Below, piece by piece: positions 1 to 8,571 of a stretch of 51,965 nucleotides of DNA; position 1 is the stretch's first letter, and every line of letters begins with the position of its first letter. Origin of the DNA: Bacillota bacterium (GTDB lineage Bacteria; Sysuimicrobiota; Sysuimicrobiia; Sysuimicrobiales; Segetimicrobiaceae); NCBI GenBank assembly GCA_021324295.1, contig JAJPJJ010000099.1, forward strand, positions 1 through 51,965, given 5' to 3'. The notes under the pieces are model-generated. The model was not told the origin of the DNA. It saw only the letters and a program-made list of their open reading frames with translations, and searched no databases. Position numbers and translations under genes: made by a program.

Positions 1-114
1 GCTTCACCTCCCCTGCCACCTCCCCACGTGCGGTACCCGGGGCCCAAAGGCCCGGGCCCCCAGCGGCCGGGGCTCCGCGCTTCACCTCCCCTGCCACCTC
101 CCCACGTCCGGTAC
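1..114. repeat. Tandem-spaced direct repeat in the intergenic region after nuoM
   Basis: Bases 1-36 and 79-114 are the same 36-base segment with one mismatch (position 30 versus 108), so the period is 78. The first copy may be cut by the window edge. Read on the minus strand, each copy contains purine-rich AGG-type stretches resembling ribosome binding sites. The segment lies just downstream of nuoM, where nuoN would be expected, so this may be a duplicated leader of the next gene. No gene is visible in 1-151. Confidence 0.6.
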
Positions 115-151
115 GCGCGCACGGCTGCCGCTTCCCGGCGTCGCGGCTGGG

Positions 152-1663
152 TCAGCGCAGCAGGCCCAGGATGTTGATCATCGCCAGGTTGATCATGCCG
201 ACGAGCGGCCCCGGATACACCCCCACGATGACCATGAGCGCGGCGAGCGGCACGAGCGTCCACCGCTCCCGCACGTCCACGTCGGGGAGCTGCGCCCATC
301 GCGGGTTGAGCGGCCCCCAGAAGATCCGGTAGATGACCCACAGGAAGTACGCGACGGTGATCACGACGCCGACGAGGGTGATCACGGTGAGCTCCGGGTA
401 GATCTGGAAGGCGCCGAGGAAGATCAGGAACTCCGCGACGAAGCCCATGAGCGCCGGGAGGCCGAGCGAGGCCAGCATCGCCAGCATCGTGATGCCCGCG
501 TAGACCGGCAGCCGGAGGCCGAGGCCGCCGAAGTCCAGGACGCCGCGCTCGTGCGCCCGGTAGTCATAGATCACGCCGACGAGGAAGAACAGCGCGCCGG
601 TGATGATCCCGTGGGCCAGCATCTCGACCGTGGCCCCCGATAGAGCGGTCGCCGCCGCGCCCTGCAGCCCGCCGCGCGCCCCGGTGGCCGCGGCCGCGGC
701 CACCGCGAGCATGACGTACGCCATGTGGCTGACGCTCGAGTACGCCACCAGCTTCTTGAGGTCCGTCTGCGCCATGGCGACCAGCGCCCCGTACACGGCG
801 CCGATCACCGCCAGGACCGCGACGAGCCCGGCCATCTCCCGGAACGCGTTGGGGAGGAGCGGCAGCGCGATCCGGACGAACCCGTACGTGCCGAGCTTCA
901 GGAGGACCCCGGCCAGCAGCACGCTCCCCGCGGTCGGCGCCTCGACGTGCGCGTCCGGCAGCCAGGTGTGAAACGGGAACATCGGCACTTTGATGGCGAA
1001 GCTCAGGAAAAAGCCCCACCACGCCAGGATCGCCAGCGGCAGGTCGTGCGCCAGAGGTTTCTGCTGGATCAGCGCGATGAGGTCGAACGTCCGCGGCGTC
1101 GCGTGGAAGTACAGGATCAAAATCGCCAGCAGCATCGCCAGCGACCCCACGAGCGTGTACAGGAAGAACTTGATCGCCGCGTAGGTCCGGCGGGGCCCTC
1201 CCCAGATCCCGATGATGAAGAACATCGGCACCAGGCTGAGCTCCCAGAACGCGTAGAACAGGAAGAAGTCGAGGGCCAGGAACACCCCCACCATCCCGAC
1301 CTCGAGGAGAAGGAACAGGATCATGTACTCCTTGACGCGCAGCTCGACGCGCCAGGAGTAGACGATGCACAGCACCGTGAGGAGCGTCGTCAGGATCACG
1401 AGCGGCAGGCTCAGCCCGTCCACCCCGAGGTGGTACGTGACCCCGATCGAGGGGATCCAGGGCACCCGCTCCACGAGCTGCATCATGCCGGCGTGCGCCC
1501 GGTCGAACGCGACGCCGGCCGCGACCGAGGCCGCGAGGTCGAGGATCGCGGTCACGAGCGCAACGCTCCGGATCGTCCGGACCTGCTCGCGCGGCACGGT
1601 CAGGAGCACGAGTGCCCCGGCCACCGGCAGCCACAGCGTCAGGCTGAGGATCCCGCTCACCAC
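152..1663 (-). CDS. nuoM: NADH-quinone oxidoreductase subunit M
   Basis: NuoM is an antiporter-like, proton-pumping subunit of the complex I membrane arm. The 503-residue product has the usual family length and about 14 hydrophobic segments. It carries the family's conserved blocks: the FYAFWELSLVPMF segment with its conserved Glu, the KVPMFPFHTWLPDAH segment with its Lys, and DLKKLVAYSSVSHM. The frame is open further upstream, but homology begins at a GTG-GTG pair (1663 or 1660) that overlaps the nuoL stop by a few bases, so I start it there. It is the last nuo gene in the window; nuoN may follow beyond the left edge. Confidence 0.95.
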   Translation of the reverse strand: MVSGILSLTLWLPVAGALVLLTVPREQVRTIRSVALVTAILDLAASVAAGVAFDRAHAGMMQLVERVPWIPSIGVTYHLGVDGLSLPLVILTTLLTVLCIVYSWRVELRVKEYMILFLLLEVGMVGVFLALDFFLFYAFWELSLVPMFFIIGIWGGPRRTYAAIKFFLYTLVGSLAMLLAILILYFHATPRTFDLIALIQQKPLAHDLPLAILAWWGFFLSFAIKVPMFPFHTWLPDAHVEAPTAGSVLLAGVLLKLGTYGFVRIALPLLPNAFREMAGLVAVLAVIGAVYGALVAMAQTDLKKLVAYSSVSHMAYVMLAVAAAAATGARGGLQGAAATALSGATVEMLAHGIITGALFFLVGVIYDYRAHERGVLDFGGLGLRLPVYAGITMLAMLASLGLPALMGFVAEFLIFLGAFQIYPELTVITLVGVVITVAYFLWVIYRIFWGPLNPRWAQLPDVDVRERWTLVPLAALMVIVGVYPGPLVGMINLAMINILGLLR

Positions 1664-3528
1664 GCCAGCCTCACGAGCACGATCAGCACGACGCCCAGGA
1701 ACACGATCAGCAGGTAGGTTTCGGCACGGCCGGTCTGGACGTAGCGCAGGCCGAGCCCGAGCTGCCGGGCGAGCCAGCCCAGCGCGTTCACGAGGCCGTC
1801 CACCACGTACTGGTCGAACGCCCGCGCCGCGCGGATGACGAGGGCGCCGAGGCCCAGGAACACGATCGCGTACAGGTCGTCCACGTAGTATTTGCGGACG
1901 AGCAGCCGGTACGCCCACGGGCACGCCCGCCGGAGGCCGGAGGCGGAGACGATCTTCCAGGCGTACACGGCGCCGGCGGCCACCCACCCCGCGAGCGCGA
2001 CCGCCGTCGCAACCGCGAGCATCCCCGGGCTCTCGGGAGCCGGCGCCACGCGCTCGAAGTGCACGAATCGCTCAAACGGGTTCCCGAGCGCCCCCGCGCC
2101 GACCCAGCCGAGGAAGACAGCAAAGAGGGCCAGGATCACGAGCGGGACGGTCATCACAGCGGGGCTCTCGTGGAGCGCGCCCCCGGGCGCGCCGTGGGCC
2201 GCCGGGACCTCGCCGCGGAACTCCCCCGCGAACGTGTACCAGCACAGCCGGCCCATGTAGAACGCGGTCACGAACGCGCCGGCCATTCCCAGCAGCCAGA
2301 GGATCTTGTCGTGCGCATACGCCGCCGCGAGGACCGCGTCCTTGCTGAAGAACCCGGCAAACGGCGGGATCCCGGTGAGCGCGAGCGTGGCCGCGAGGAA
2401 CGTCCAGAACGTCACGGGCATCGCCCGCGCGAGGCCGCCCATGCGTTTCATGTCGTTGGTCGCCACCACATGGATCACGCTTCCGGCGCCGAGGAAGAGC
2501 AGCGCCTTGAAGAATGCGTGGGTGATCAGGTGGAACATCCCGGCGCTGTACCCGAGCATCCCCAGCCCCAGCATCATGTACCCGAGCTGGCTGACCGTCG
2601 AGTAGGCGAGGACGCGCTTGATGTCGTCTTCCACCACTCCCATCGTCGCCGCGAACAGCGCGGTGACGCCGCCGACGTATGCGACGACCGTGAGCGCGGC
2701 GTGGTTGGGCGAGAGCAGGAACAGCGGATACGTCCGGGCGACCAGGTACACGCCGGCGGCCACCATCGTCGCGGCGTGGATGAGCGCGCTCACCGGGGTC
2801 GGGCCCTCCATCGCGTCGGGCAGCCAGACGTGCAGCGGCACCTGGGCCGACTTCCCGACGGCGCCGCCGAAGACCAGCAGCGCCGCCAGCGTCAGGGTCG
2901 GTCCCCCGATCCCCCCGAGATCGATGGCACGGAAGATATCGTCGAAGCGCAGCGACCCGATGCGCAGGAACAGGAGCAGGATCCCGATCATCATCGCAAA
3001 GTCCCCGATCCGGGTGACCACGAACGCCTTCACCGCCGCCCGGGCCGCCGAGGGCCGCTCGAACCAGAATCCGATGAGGAGGTAGGAGCACAGCCCGACG
3101 AGCTCCCACGCCATGTAAATGAAGAGAAAGTTGTCGGCCAGCACCAGGAAGAGCATCGAGAACTGAAAGAGCGAGAGGTACGCGAAGAACCGCGGGAACC
3201 GAGGGTCCCCCTGCATGTAGCCCACGGAGTAGATCGTGATCAGCGAGGCGACGACACCGACCATCGCCAGCATCGTCGCGCTCAGGGGATCGACCACGAA
3301 ACCCACGGTGAGGGGCCGGCTGCCCACGACCACCCACGTGTAGGTCAGGTCGGCGCGGGCGCCGCCGAGCGCCTCGCCGAGCACCCCGAGGCCGGCGAGC
3401 GCCGCGAGCACGATCGCGGCGATCGACACGGCGGAGCCGCGCGCCGGCAGCCGCTCTCCCCAAAACACTATCAGCGCAAACGCCGCCAGGGGAAGGAGCG
3501 GGATGATCCAGGCGATGTGGGTCAGCAC
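1657..3528 (-). CDS. nuoL: NADH-quinone oxidoreductase subunit L
   Basis: NuoL is the distal antiporter-like subunit of complex I and carries the long lateral helix. The product has 623 residues, normal for the family, and is hydrophobic throughout. Visible signatures are the MAWELVGLCSYLLIGFW block, the VPLHVWLPDAMEGPTPVSAL block and DDIKRVLAYSTVSQLGYM. The C-terminal part, after about residue 500, holds the amphipathic region and a final membrane helix. It begins 7 bases after the nuoK stop, and its stop overlaps the nuoM start, so it is translationally linked to nuoM. Confidence 0.96.
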   Translation of the reverse strand: MLTHIAWIIPLLPLAAFALIVFWGERLPARGSAVSIAAIVLAALAGLGVLGEALGGARADLTYTWVVVGSRPLTVGFVVDPLSATMLAMVGVVASLITIYSVGYMQGDPRFPRFFAYLSLFQFSMLFLVLADNFLFIYMAWELVGLCSYLLIGFWFERPSAARAAVKAFVVTRIGDFAMMIGILLLFLRIGSLRFDDIFRAIDLGGIGGPTLTLAALLVFGGAVGKSAQVPLHVWLPDAMEGPTPVSALIHAATMVAAGVYLVARTYPLFLLSPNHAALTVVAYVGGVTALFAATMGVVEDDIKRVLAYSTVSQLGYMMLGLGMLGYSAGMFHLITHAFFKALLFLGAGSVIHVVATNDMKRMGGLARAMPVTFWTFLAATLALTGIPPFAGFFSKDAVLAAAYAHDKILWLLGMAGAFVTAFYMGRLCWYTFAGEFRGEVPAAHGAPGGALHESPAVMTVPLVILALFAVFLGWVGAGALGNPFERFVHFERVAPAPESPGMLAVATAVALAGWVAAGAVYAWKIVSASGLRRACPWAYRLLVRKYYVDDLYAIVFLGLGALVIRAARAFDQYVVDGLVNALGWLARQLGLGLRYVQTGRAETYLLIVFLGVVLIVLVRLAW

Positions 3529-3535
3529 AGCGTCG

Positions 3536-3844
3536 CTACCACTTCATCACGTTGATCTCGTCGACGTAGACCGTCTCGAGGCTGCGGTAGGCGGCGAGCA
3601 CCAACGCAAGGCCGACGGCGGCCTCGCACGCCGCGAGCGTGATCACGATCAAGGCGAAGACCTGGCCCTGCATCGCCCCGGGCGCGGCGAACTTGTTGAA
3701 CGCGACCAGATTGACGTTGGCCGCGTTGAGCATCAGCTCGATCCCCATGAGGATCGCGACGCCGTTCCGGCGCGTCACGACCGCAAAGAGCCCCAGGCAG
3801 AACAGCAGCGCGCTGAGCACCAGGTAGTGCGTCAGGGCCGGCAC
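3536..3844 (-). CDS. nuoK: NADH-quinone oxidoreductase subunit K
   Basis: NuoK is a small three-helix subunit of the complex I membrane arm. The product is 102 residues, typical for NuoK. The second helix carries the conserved Glu in GIELMLNAANVN and the third has the conserved Glu in ACEAAVGLAL; both are needed for proton translocation in characterised homologues. Two GTG starts are possible: 3850, which overlaps the nuoJ stop, and 3844. I prefer 3844 because it sits about 7 bases after an AAGGAGG ribosome binding site, whereas 3850 is too close to it. Confidence 0.93.
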   Translation of the reverse strand: MPALTHYLVLSALLFCLGLFAVVTRRNGVAILMGIELMLNAANVNLVAFNKFAAPGAMQGQVFALIVITLAACEAAVGLALVLAAYRSLETVYVDEINVMKW

Positions 3845-3846
3845 CC

Positions 3847-4341
3847 TCACTCCTCCTTCCGGGCGATGACGATTGCGCCGACCAGCGACACCAGCAGGAC
3901 GACCGACGTCCCCTCGAACACGAGGAGGTTGGGGCCCAGGAAGCTCTGCCCGATCGCACCGGGCGTGTACGTCGGCAGGGTTCCGGGCAGGCGCGCCCAC
4001 GGTGTCCGTACCGCGACCGCGATCAGGAGCCCGGCCATCGCGGCGGCCACGGCCGCCCCGATCGCGCCCTGCTCGTTCCGCTGGCGCGCCCTGATCCCGG
4101 TCCCCCCCTCGGTGAGCATGATGACAAACAGGATCAGGACCGTGATCGCCCCCGCGTAGATCAACACCTGGATGACGGCCACGAACTCCGCGCTCAGCAG
4201 GACGTAGATCCCGGTGACCCCCAGGAACGTGGGCACGAGGGCCACCGCGCTGTGCACGACGTTGGGGCTGGTGACGACGACGACCCCGGAGCCGAGCGTG
4301 ACGGCCGCGAGCACGTAGAACGCGATTGCCTCGCCGCTCAT
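3847..4341 (-). CDS. nuoJ: NADH-quinone oxidoreductase subunit J
   Basis: NuoJ is a five-helix membrane subunit of complex I. The 164-residue product shows the family pattern: an N-terminal helix, then SAVALVPTFLGVTGIYVLLSAEF, the VQVLIYAGAI-like block (here VIQVLIYAGAI) and a C-terminal helix. The ATG at 4341 overlaps the nuoH stop as ATGA; the frame is open further upstream, but that part is the shadow of nuoH. NuoI, which normally lies between H and J, is absent here. Confidence 0.93.
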   Translation of the reverse strand: MSGEAIAFYVLAAVTLGSGVVVVTSPNVVHSAVALVPTFLGVTGIYVLLSAEFVAVIQVLIYAGAITVLILFVIMLTEGGTGIRARQRNEQGAIGAAVAAAMAGLLIAVAVRTPWARLPGTLPTYTPGAIGQSFLGPNLLVFEGTSVVLLVSLVGAIVIARKEE

Positions 4342-5318
4342 CGGTGCATGACCATCACGACGAACGCCGTGGCCACGAGGTTGAGCAGGCTCACCGGGAT
4401 CAGGACCTTCCACGAGAAGTTGAGGAGCTGGTCGATGCGGAACCGCGGGTAGGTCCACCGCACCCACATGAAGACGAAGATCAGCGCGTAGAGCTTGATC
4501 ACAAACCAGAGCACCGGCGGCAGCACTGGCCCGCGCCACCCGCCGAGGAACAGCGTCACGGCCATGCCGGCCATCGCAAACATCTCACCGTACTCGCCGA
4601 GCTGGAACAGCGCGAACCGCATCCCGCTGTACTCGGAGAAGTACCCGGCGACGAGCTCGCTCTCCGCCTCGACGAGGTCGAACGGCACCCGGTTGACCTC
4701 GGCCGTGGCCGCCGTGAGGAAGACCAGGAACGCCACGGGCTGCGCGACGATGTACCACAGGCCGGCCTGGGCGTTGACGATCGTCACCGTGGACAGCGAT
4801 CCCGCCATCAGCGCCACGGTGATGAGGGAGAGCCCCATCGGGATCTCGTAGCTCACCATCTGGGCCGCCGACCGCAGCCCCCCGAGCAGGGCGTACTTGT
4901 TGTTGGAGCCCCACCCGGCCATCAGGATCCCCACCACGACGAGCGACGAGGTCGCAGCGAAGTACACGACGCCGACGTTGAGGTCGCGGAAGATCAGGGG
5001 GCCCCAGCGGGTGGTGCCGAACGGGATGACCACGTAGTCGAGCAGGGCGGCGAGCGGGACGACGATCACGGCGGTGGCAAAGATCGCCCGGTCGGCCCGA
5101 TGCGGGACGATGTTCTCCTTCTGCAGCAGCTTGAGCGTATCCGCCAGGGTCTGGAGGAGCCCCTGCGGCCCCACGTGCTTGGGGCCGAGCCGGCTCTGCA
5201 TCCACCCGCTGATCTTGCGCTCCAGGAGCACGCCGAACATCGCCGCGACGACCGCGACCCCGGTGAAGAGGATGATCGTCCCGACGATCGCCCGGATCAG
5301 CTCGAGCCACCAGGGCAT
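4338..5318 (-). CDS. nuoH: NADH-quinone oxidoreductase subunit H
   Basis: NuoH forms the quinone-site interface between the peripheral and membrane arms of complex I. The 326-residue product has about eight membrane helices and the conserved loops: ERKISGWMQSRLGPKHVGPQG near residue 35, the EINRVPFDLVEAESELVAGY-like block around 205-225 (here EVNRVPFDLVEAESELVAGY) with its acidic residues, and YSGMRFALFQLGEY. The start is an ATG 19 bases after the nuoA stop. NuoA is directly upstream, so nuoB, nuoC and nuoD are missing from their usual place. Confidence 0.96.
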   Translation of the reverse strand: MPWWLELIRAIVGTIILFTGVAVVAAMFGVLLERKISGWMQSRLGPKHVGPQGLLQTLADTLKLLQKENIVPHRADRAIFATAVIVVPLAALLDYVVIPFGTTRWGPLIFRDLNVGVVYFAATSSLVVVGILMAGWGSNNKYALLGGLRSAAQMVSYEIPMGLSLITVALMAGSLSTVTIVNAQAGLWYIVAQPVAFLVFLTAATAEVNRVPFDLVEAESELVAGYFSEYSGMRFALFQLGEYGEMFAMAGMAVTLFLGGWRGPVLPPVLWFVIKLYALIFVFMWVRWTYPRFRIDQLLNFSWKVLIPVSLLNLVATAFVVMVMHR

Positions 5319-5337
5319 GGCCGGACCGCCCCCTCCG

Positions 5338-5694
5338 TCAGACCCACTCCAGCGCGCCTTTGCGCCAGGCGTAGACGAGACCGAGGGTGAGGATCACGAG
5401 GAAGATCAGGATCTCGACGAACGCCAGCGCGCCGCCGCTGCGCGCGACGACCGCCCACGGATAGAGGTAGATGATCTCCACGTCGAAGACGACGAACACG
5501 AGCGAAAAGAGGTAGTAGCGGACGTTGAACTGCGACCACGCCTGGCCGATCGTGGGGACCCCCGATTCGTATGTCTCGAGCTTCTGCGGGTACGCGCTGC
5601 GGGGTGCGATCAGCCAGATGACGAGGAGCGGAAGCGCCGCCAGGATGGCGCCCACGATGGCGAACACCGCCACGTATCCCCAGTCGAGCAGCAC
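5338..5694 (-). CDS. nuoA: NADH-quinone oxidoreductase subunit A
   Basis: NuoA is a three-helix subunit at the junction of the two arms of complex I. The product is 118 residues. It has the family loop KLETYESGVPTIGQAW, followed by QFNVRYYLFSLVFVVFDVE, the strongly conserved second helix with its acidic residues. The start is GTG at 5694, a few bases after a GGGGGGA ribosome binding site. It is the first gene of the nuo operon; a promoter is visible about 60 bases upstream. Confidence 0.95.
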   Translation of the reverse strand: MLLDWGYVAVFAIVGAILAALPLLVIWLIAPRSAYPQKLETYESGVPTIGQAWSQFNVRYYLFSLVFVVFDVEIIYLYPWAVVARSGGALAFVEILIFLVILTLGLVYAWRKGALEWV

Positions 5695-5760
5695 ACTCGT
5701 CCCCCCTCAGGCGGCAGGCGGCGCGCGGGAGAGCTGCGCCAGCGGCGAAGCACGGCCTTC

Positions 5761-5790
5761 ATCGTAGTATTCGTCGCGCGAGGGTGTCAA
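5761..5790 (-). promoter_or_regulatory. Probable sigma70 promoter of the nuo operon
   Basis: On the minus strand, TTGACA (5790 to 5785) is followed after 18 bases by TACGAT (5766 to 5761). Transcription would start near 5754, giving a leader of about 60 bases before the nuoA GTG. It lies in the 139-base gap between yvcK and nuoA. Confidence 0.6.
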
Positions 5791-5833
5791 GCCTTCCACG
5801 CACGAGGGCGCGGCGCCGGCACGCGGCCCGCGA

Positions 5834-7192
5834 TCACAGCACCGCCACGCTGCGCCGCGCTTCCGGCGCGGCGGTCGCGAGCAGCTGTAGCAACGCCCCG
5901 CCGAGCTTGCGCGGATCGTGCCGGACCAGCTCGTCCTCGCTGATGAGGGCTTCCGCCACCGGCCGGACGCCCAGGGCGCGGATCGCGTCGACGTCGGGCT
6001 CCACGGGCTCGGCCCCCTCCTCGCTGTACCGGGCGAGCAGCGCCTGGTTGCGAGGCCGGCGGGTGTTCACGAGCGCGTACTCAAACAGCCCGCGGCCACC
6101 CTGCTCCAGCAGCACACGGACGTGATCCGATGCGCGGAACCCGCGGGTCTCCCCGTACTGGGTCATGACGTTGCACACGTACACCTTGATGCCCCGCGCA
6201 CGCCGCAACGCGTCCACGACGCCGTCCACGAGGAGGTTGGGGATCACGCTCGTGTACAGGCTGCCGGGGCCCAGGACGATCAGGTCCGCCTCCTCGATCG
6301 CCTCCAGCACGTCCTGCAGGGCGGGCACGCGCGCCGGCTTCAGGAACACGCGGCGGACCGTCTTCCCGGCGCCGGTGATCGCCGACTCGCCCTCGATCAC
6401 GGTCCCGTCGCTGAACTCGGCGCACAGCGTGACGTCGTGGAGCGTGGTCGGGAGCACGCGGCCCCGGATCGCCAGCACACGGCTGCACTCCTTCACCGCC
6501 GTCTCCAGGTCGCCGGCGACCTGCACCATGCTGGCGATGAAGAGGTTGCCAAAGCTGTGCCCGTCCAGATCCCCGCCTCGGAAGCGGTGCTCGAACAGGC
6601 GCGTGAGCAGGGGCTCGGCCTCCGCGAGCGCGACGAGGCAGTTGCGGATGTCCCCGGGCGGCAGGATGCCCTGCTCGCGCCGCAGCCGCCCCGACGAGCC
6701 CCCGTCGTCAAAGACGGTCACGACCGCGGTGAGATTGGTGGACATCTTCTTGAGCCCGCGCAGGAGCGTGCTGAGCCCCGTGCCGCCTCCGAGGACCGTG
6801 ATCTTGGGCCCGCGCTGGAGCTGGCGCTGCTGGACGATCAGCTCGACCAGGCGCGGGTCGCCGCGGGGCAGGAAGACGTCGACGATCGATCGGATGGTCT
6901 CCCGCAGGCCGTACACGATCACGCCGGCGCCCAGGATCAGAAGCGCGAGGCCGCCGACCGCGGGGGAGACGACGTGACCCGTCACGACATACACCACGTC
7001 GACCGCGCGGATGACCGCCAGCTCGAGCACGCCGAGGAGCTTCACGTCGACGATGAGCGCGACGCCGGTGCTGAGAAGGAAGATCCCCACCGCCATGAGG
7101 CCGACCCAGCGCTTGATGCCAAGGCCGGGCTCGAGCCAGCGAAGCCACGCCCGGAACTGGTCCCGCGCTGGCCGCCTCGCCCCGGCGGTCAT
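5834..7192 (-). CDS. yvcK: YvcK/CofD-like protein with an N-terminal membrane domain
   Basis: YvcK proteins bind UDP-sugars and are needed for normal cell shape and gluconeogenic growth in Bacillus. In this 452-residue product the YvcK domain starts near residue 130 with the nucleotide-binding ITVLGGGTGLS motif. It continues with FDDGGSSGRLR, PPGDIRNCL, DGHSFGNLF and VLGPGSLYTSV, all characteristic of the family. Before it are about 125 extra residues with two likely membrane helices (roughly 28-48 and 78-95), which would tether the protein to the membrane. The ATG at 7192 overlaps the rapZ stop as ATGA. WhiA, the usual third partner, is not in the window. Confidence 0.92.
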   Translation of the reverse strand: MTAGARRPARDQFRAWLRWLEPGLGIKRWVGLMAVGIFLLSTGVALIVDVKLLGVLELAVIRAVDVVYVVTGHVVSPAVGGLALLILGAGVIVYGLRETIRSIVDVFLPRGDPRLVELIVQQRQLQRGPKITVLGGGTGLSTLLRGLKKMSTNLTAVVTVFDDGGSSGRLRREQGILPPGDIRNCLVALAEAEPLLTRLFEHRFRGGDLDGHSFGNLFIASMVQVAGDLETAVKECSRVLAIRGRVLPTTLHDVTLCAEFSDGTVIEGESAITGAGKTVRRVFLKPARVPALQDVLEAIEEADLIVLGPGSLYTSVIPNLLVDGVVDALRRARGIKVYVCNVMTQYGETRGFRASDHVRVLLEQGGRGLFEYALVNTRRPRNQALLARYSEEGAEPVEPDVDAIRALGVRPVAEALISEDELVRHDPRKLGGALLQLLATAAPEARRSVAVL

Positions 7193-8094
7193 TCCTTCCT
7201 CACATCCCGGTGCTTGATCCGGACCCCGTACCCGGATCCCCGGAGGAAGCGGGCCAGATCCTCGCCGATCACGACCGACCGGTGCTTGCCGCCCGTGCAC
7301 CCGATGCCGATCGTCAAGTGGGTCTTGCCCTCGGCCGTGTACTGCGGCAGCAGGTAGCCCAAAAGATCGTGCAGCCGGCGCTGGAACTCCCGCGTCTGAT
7401 CCCACCGGAGCACGAACTCCCGGACCTCCGGGCTGTTGCCCGGCAGGGCGCGCAACGTCTCGACGTAGTGGGGGTTGGGCAGGAACCGGACGTCGAAGAC
7501 CAGGTCGGCGTCGAGGGGGATCCCGTGCTTGTACCCGAACGTGACGACGCTCACCGTGAGGGCCCGCTCGCGCCGGGCCCGCAGGAACGCCTCCGCGAGC
7601 TCCTCCTTGAGCTCCCGCGCGCTCAGCGTGCTCGTGTCGATGATCTTGTGTGCGCGCTCCTTGAGCGGCTGCAGGCGCCGGCGTTCGCTCCGGATCCCAT
7701 CGAGGACGCTGCCGCCCAGCGGGTGCTTGCGGCGCGTCTCCTCGAACCGCCGGACCAGCACCTCGTCGGAGGCATCCAGGAACAGGATCTGGAAGCGGAT
7801 GCCCATCCCGTCCAGCGCAGTGAACGCCTGGTCGACGGCGTTGAAGAACTCGCCGCCTCGGACGTCGATGACGAGGGCGACACGCCGGATGCGCCCCTGG
7901 GACTCACGAACGATCTCCGCGAACTTGGGCACAAGCGCCGGCGGGAGGTTGTCGACGCAGAAGAACCCGAGGTCTTCCAGAAAGTGCGTGGCCAGCGACT
8001 TGCCGGCACCGCTGAGCCCGGTGACGATCAGGAACTCGACGTCGCCGGCGGCGATCCCCGCCGGGGAGCCCGCAGCGGGCTGCGCGCGTCCCAC
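7189..8094 (-). CDS. rapZ: RapZ-family nucleotide-binding protein (YvcJ)
   Basis: The family binds ATP/GTP and, in E. coli, is an RNase adapter that senses glucosamine-6-phosphate; in Gram-positives (YvcJ) the role is less clear. The product has 301 residues. Walker A GLSGAGKS is at about 26-33, FFCVDNLPPALVPKF follows, and the C-terminal half carries the conserved GIGCTGGKHRSV block. The predicted GTG start at 8094 lies immediately after the stop of the upstream small membrane protein. About 15 residues precede the usual family start, so a slightly shorter form is possible. Adjacent to yvcK, as in many Terrabacteria. Confidence 0.93.
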   Translation of the reverse strand: MGRAQPAAGSPAGIAAGDVEFLIVTGLSGAGKSLATHFLEDLGFFCVDNLPPALVPKFAEIVRESQGRIRRVALVIDVRGGEFFNAVDQAFTALDGMGIRFQILFLDASDEVLVRRFEETRRKHPLGGSVLDGIRSERRRLQPLKERAHKIIDTSTLSARELKEELAEAFLRARRERALTVSVVTFGYKHGIPLDADLVFDVRFLPNPHYVETLRALPGNSPEVREFVLRWDQTREFQRRLHDLLGYLLPQYTAEGKTHLTIGIGCTGGKHRSVVIGEDLARFLRGSGYGVRIKHRDVRKE

Positions 8095-8436
8095 CTACTC
8101 CGCCACCACGTGCGACAGGATGAAGCTGATGACGCTGAGGACGACGGCGCCGACGAGCGCCGAGAGAAAACTATCGATCCGCACCCGATGGGTCACCGCC
8201 GCGACGATGTACAGCATCGTCGCGTTGATGACAAAGGTGAACAGGCCGAGGGTGAGGATGTTGAGGGGCAGCGTGAGGAGCAGCGCGATCGGCCGGAGCA
8301 CCGCGTTGACGATGCCGAGGACCAGGCCCGCGACGACCGCGGCGCCAAAGTCCGCGACCCGGAGGCCGGGGACGACGACGGCGGTGAGGTAGAGGGCCAC
8401 GGCATTGACCGCCCAGCGGACCAACAGGCCGACCAT
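8095..8436 (-). CDS. Phage holin family 4 / YvlD-like small membrane protein
   Basis: The 113-residue product has four hydrophobic segments and the features of the YvlD/Mycobacteriophage-holin-like (PF04020) family: an N-terminal VRWAVNAVALYLTA helix, GLVLGIVNAVLRPIALLLTLPLN in the middle, and LGLFTFVINATMLYIVA. Its function is not known, and despite the family name it is not evidence of a phage. It is the first gene of the yvlD-rapZ-yvcK group, with its TAG stop directly abutting the rapZ GTG. It probably has a leaderless promoter. Confidence 0.85.
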   Translation of the reverse strand: MVGLLVRWAVNAVALYLTAVVVPGLRVADFGAAVVAGLVLGIVNAVLRPIALLLTLPLNILTLGLFTFVINATMLYIVAAVTHRVRIDSFLSALVGAVVLSVISFILSHVVAE

Positions 8437-8444
8437 CGTGCTTC

Positions 8445-8453
8445 ATTATAGCA
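8445..8453 (-). promoter_or_regulatory. Extended -10 promoter, near-leaderless start of the YvlD-like gene
   Basis: On the minus strand TGCTATAAT is an ideal extended -10 element (TGn plus TATAAT). Only 8 bases separate the hexamer from the ATG at 8436, so transcription would begin 0-2 bases before the start codon. No -35 hexamer is visible. Confidence 0.7.
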
Positions 8454-8571
8454 TCAGAACGTCCGGGCCGCCGGCGCGGCCTCCCGGGAGCGCGTCCGGG
8501 CCGGCCCCGCACCGCGCCCGCCCCGCCGAGCCGAGCCGCCGCGCCGGTGGGCCAGGAGATGAGCGCCGCGA

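Noticed and set aside
1-114. CRISPR array
   Set aside because: Only two copies with one spacer-like gap and no cas genes anywhere in the window.
2059-3555. Long open frames on the plus strand across the nuo genes, and similar antisense frames elsewhere (for example 725-1717, 5918-7357, 30753-34567)
   Set aside because: They are antisense to genes with clear homology, have low-complexity Arg/Pro/Gly/Ala-rich products and no conserved motifs: shadow frames from high GC content.
8095-8436. Prophage remnant because of the holin-family name
   Set aside because: No other phage gene; the family is common in bacterial chromosomes.
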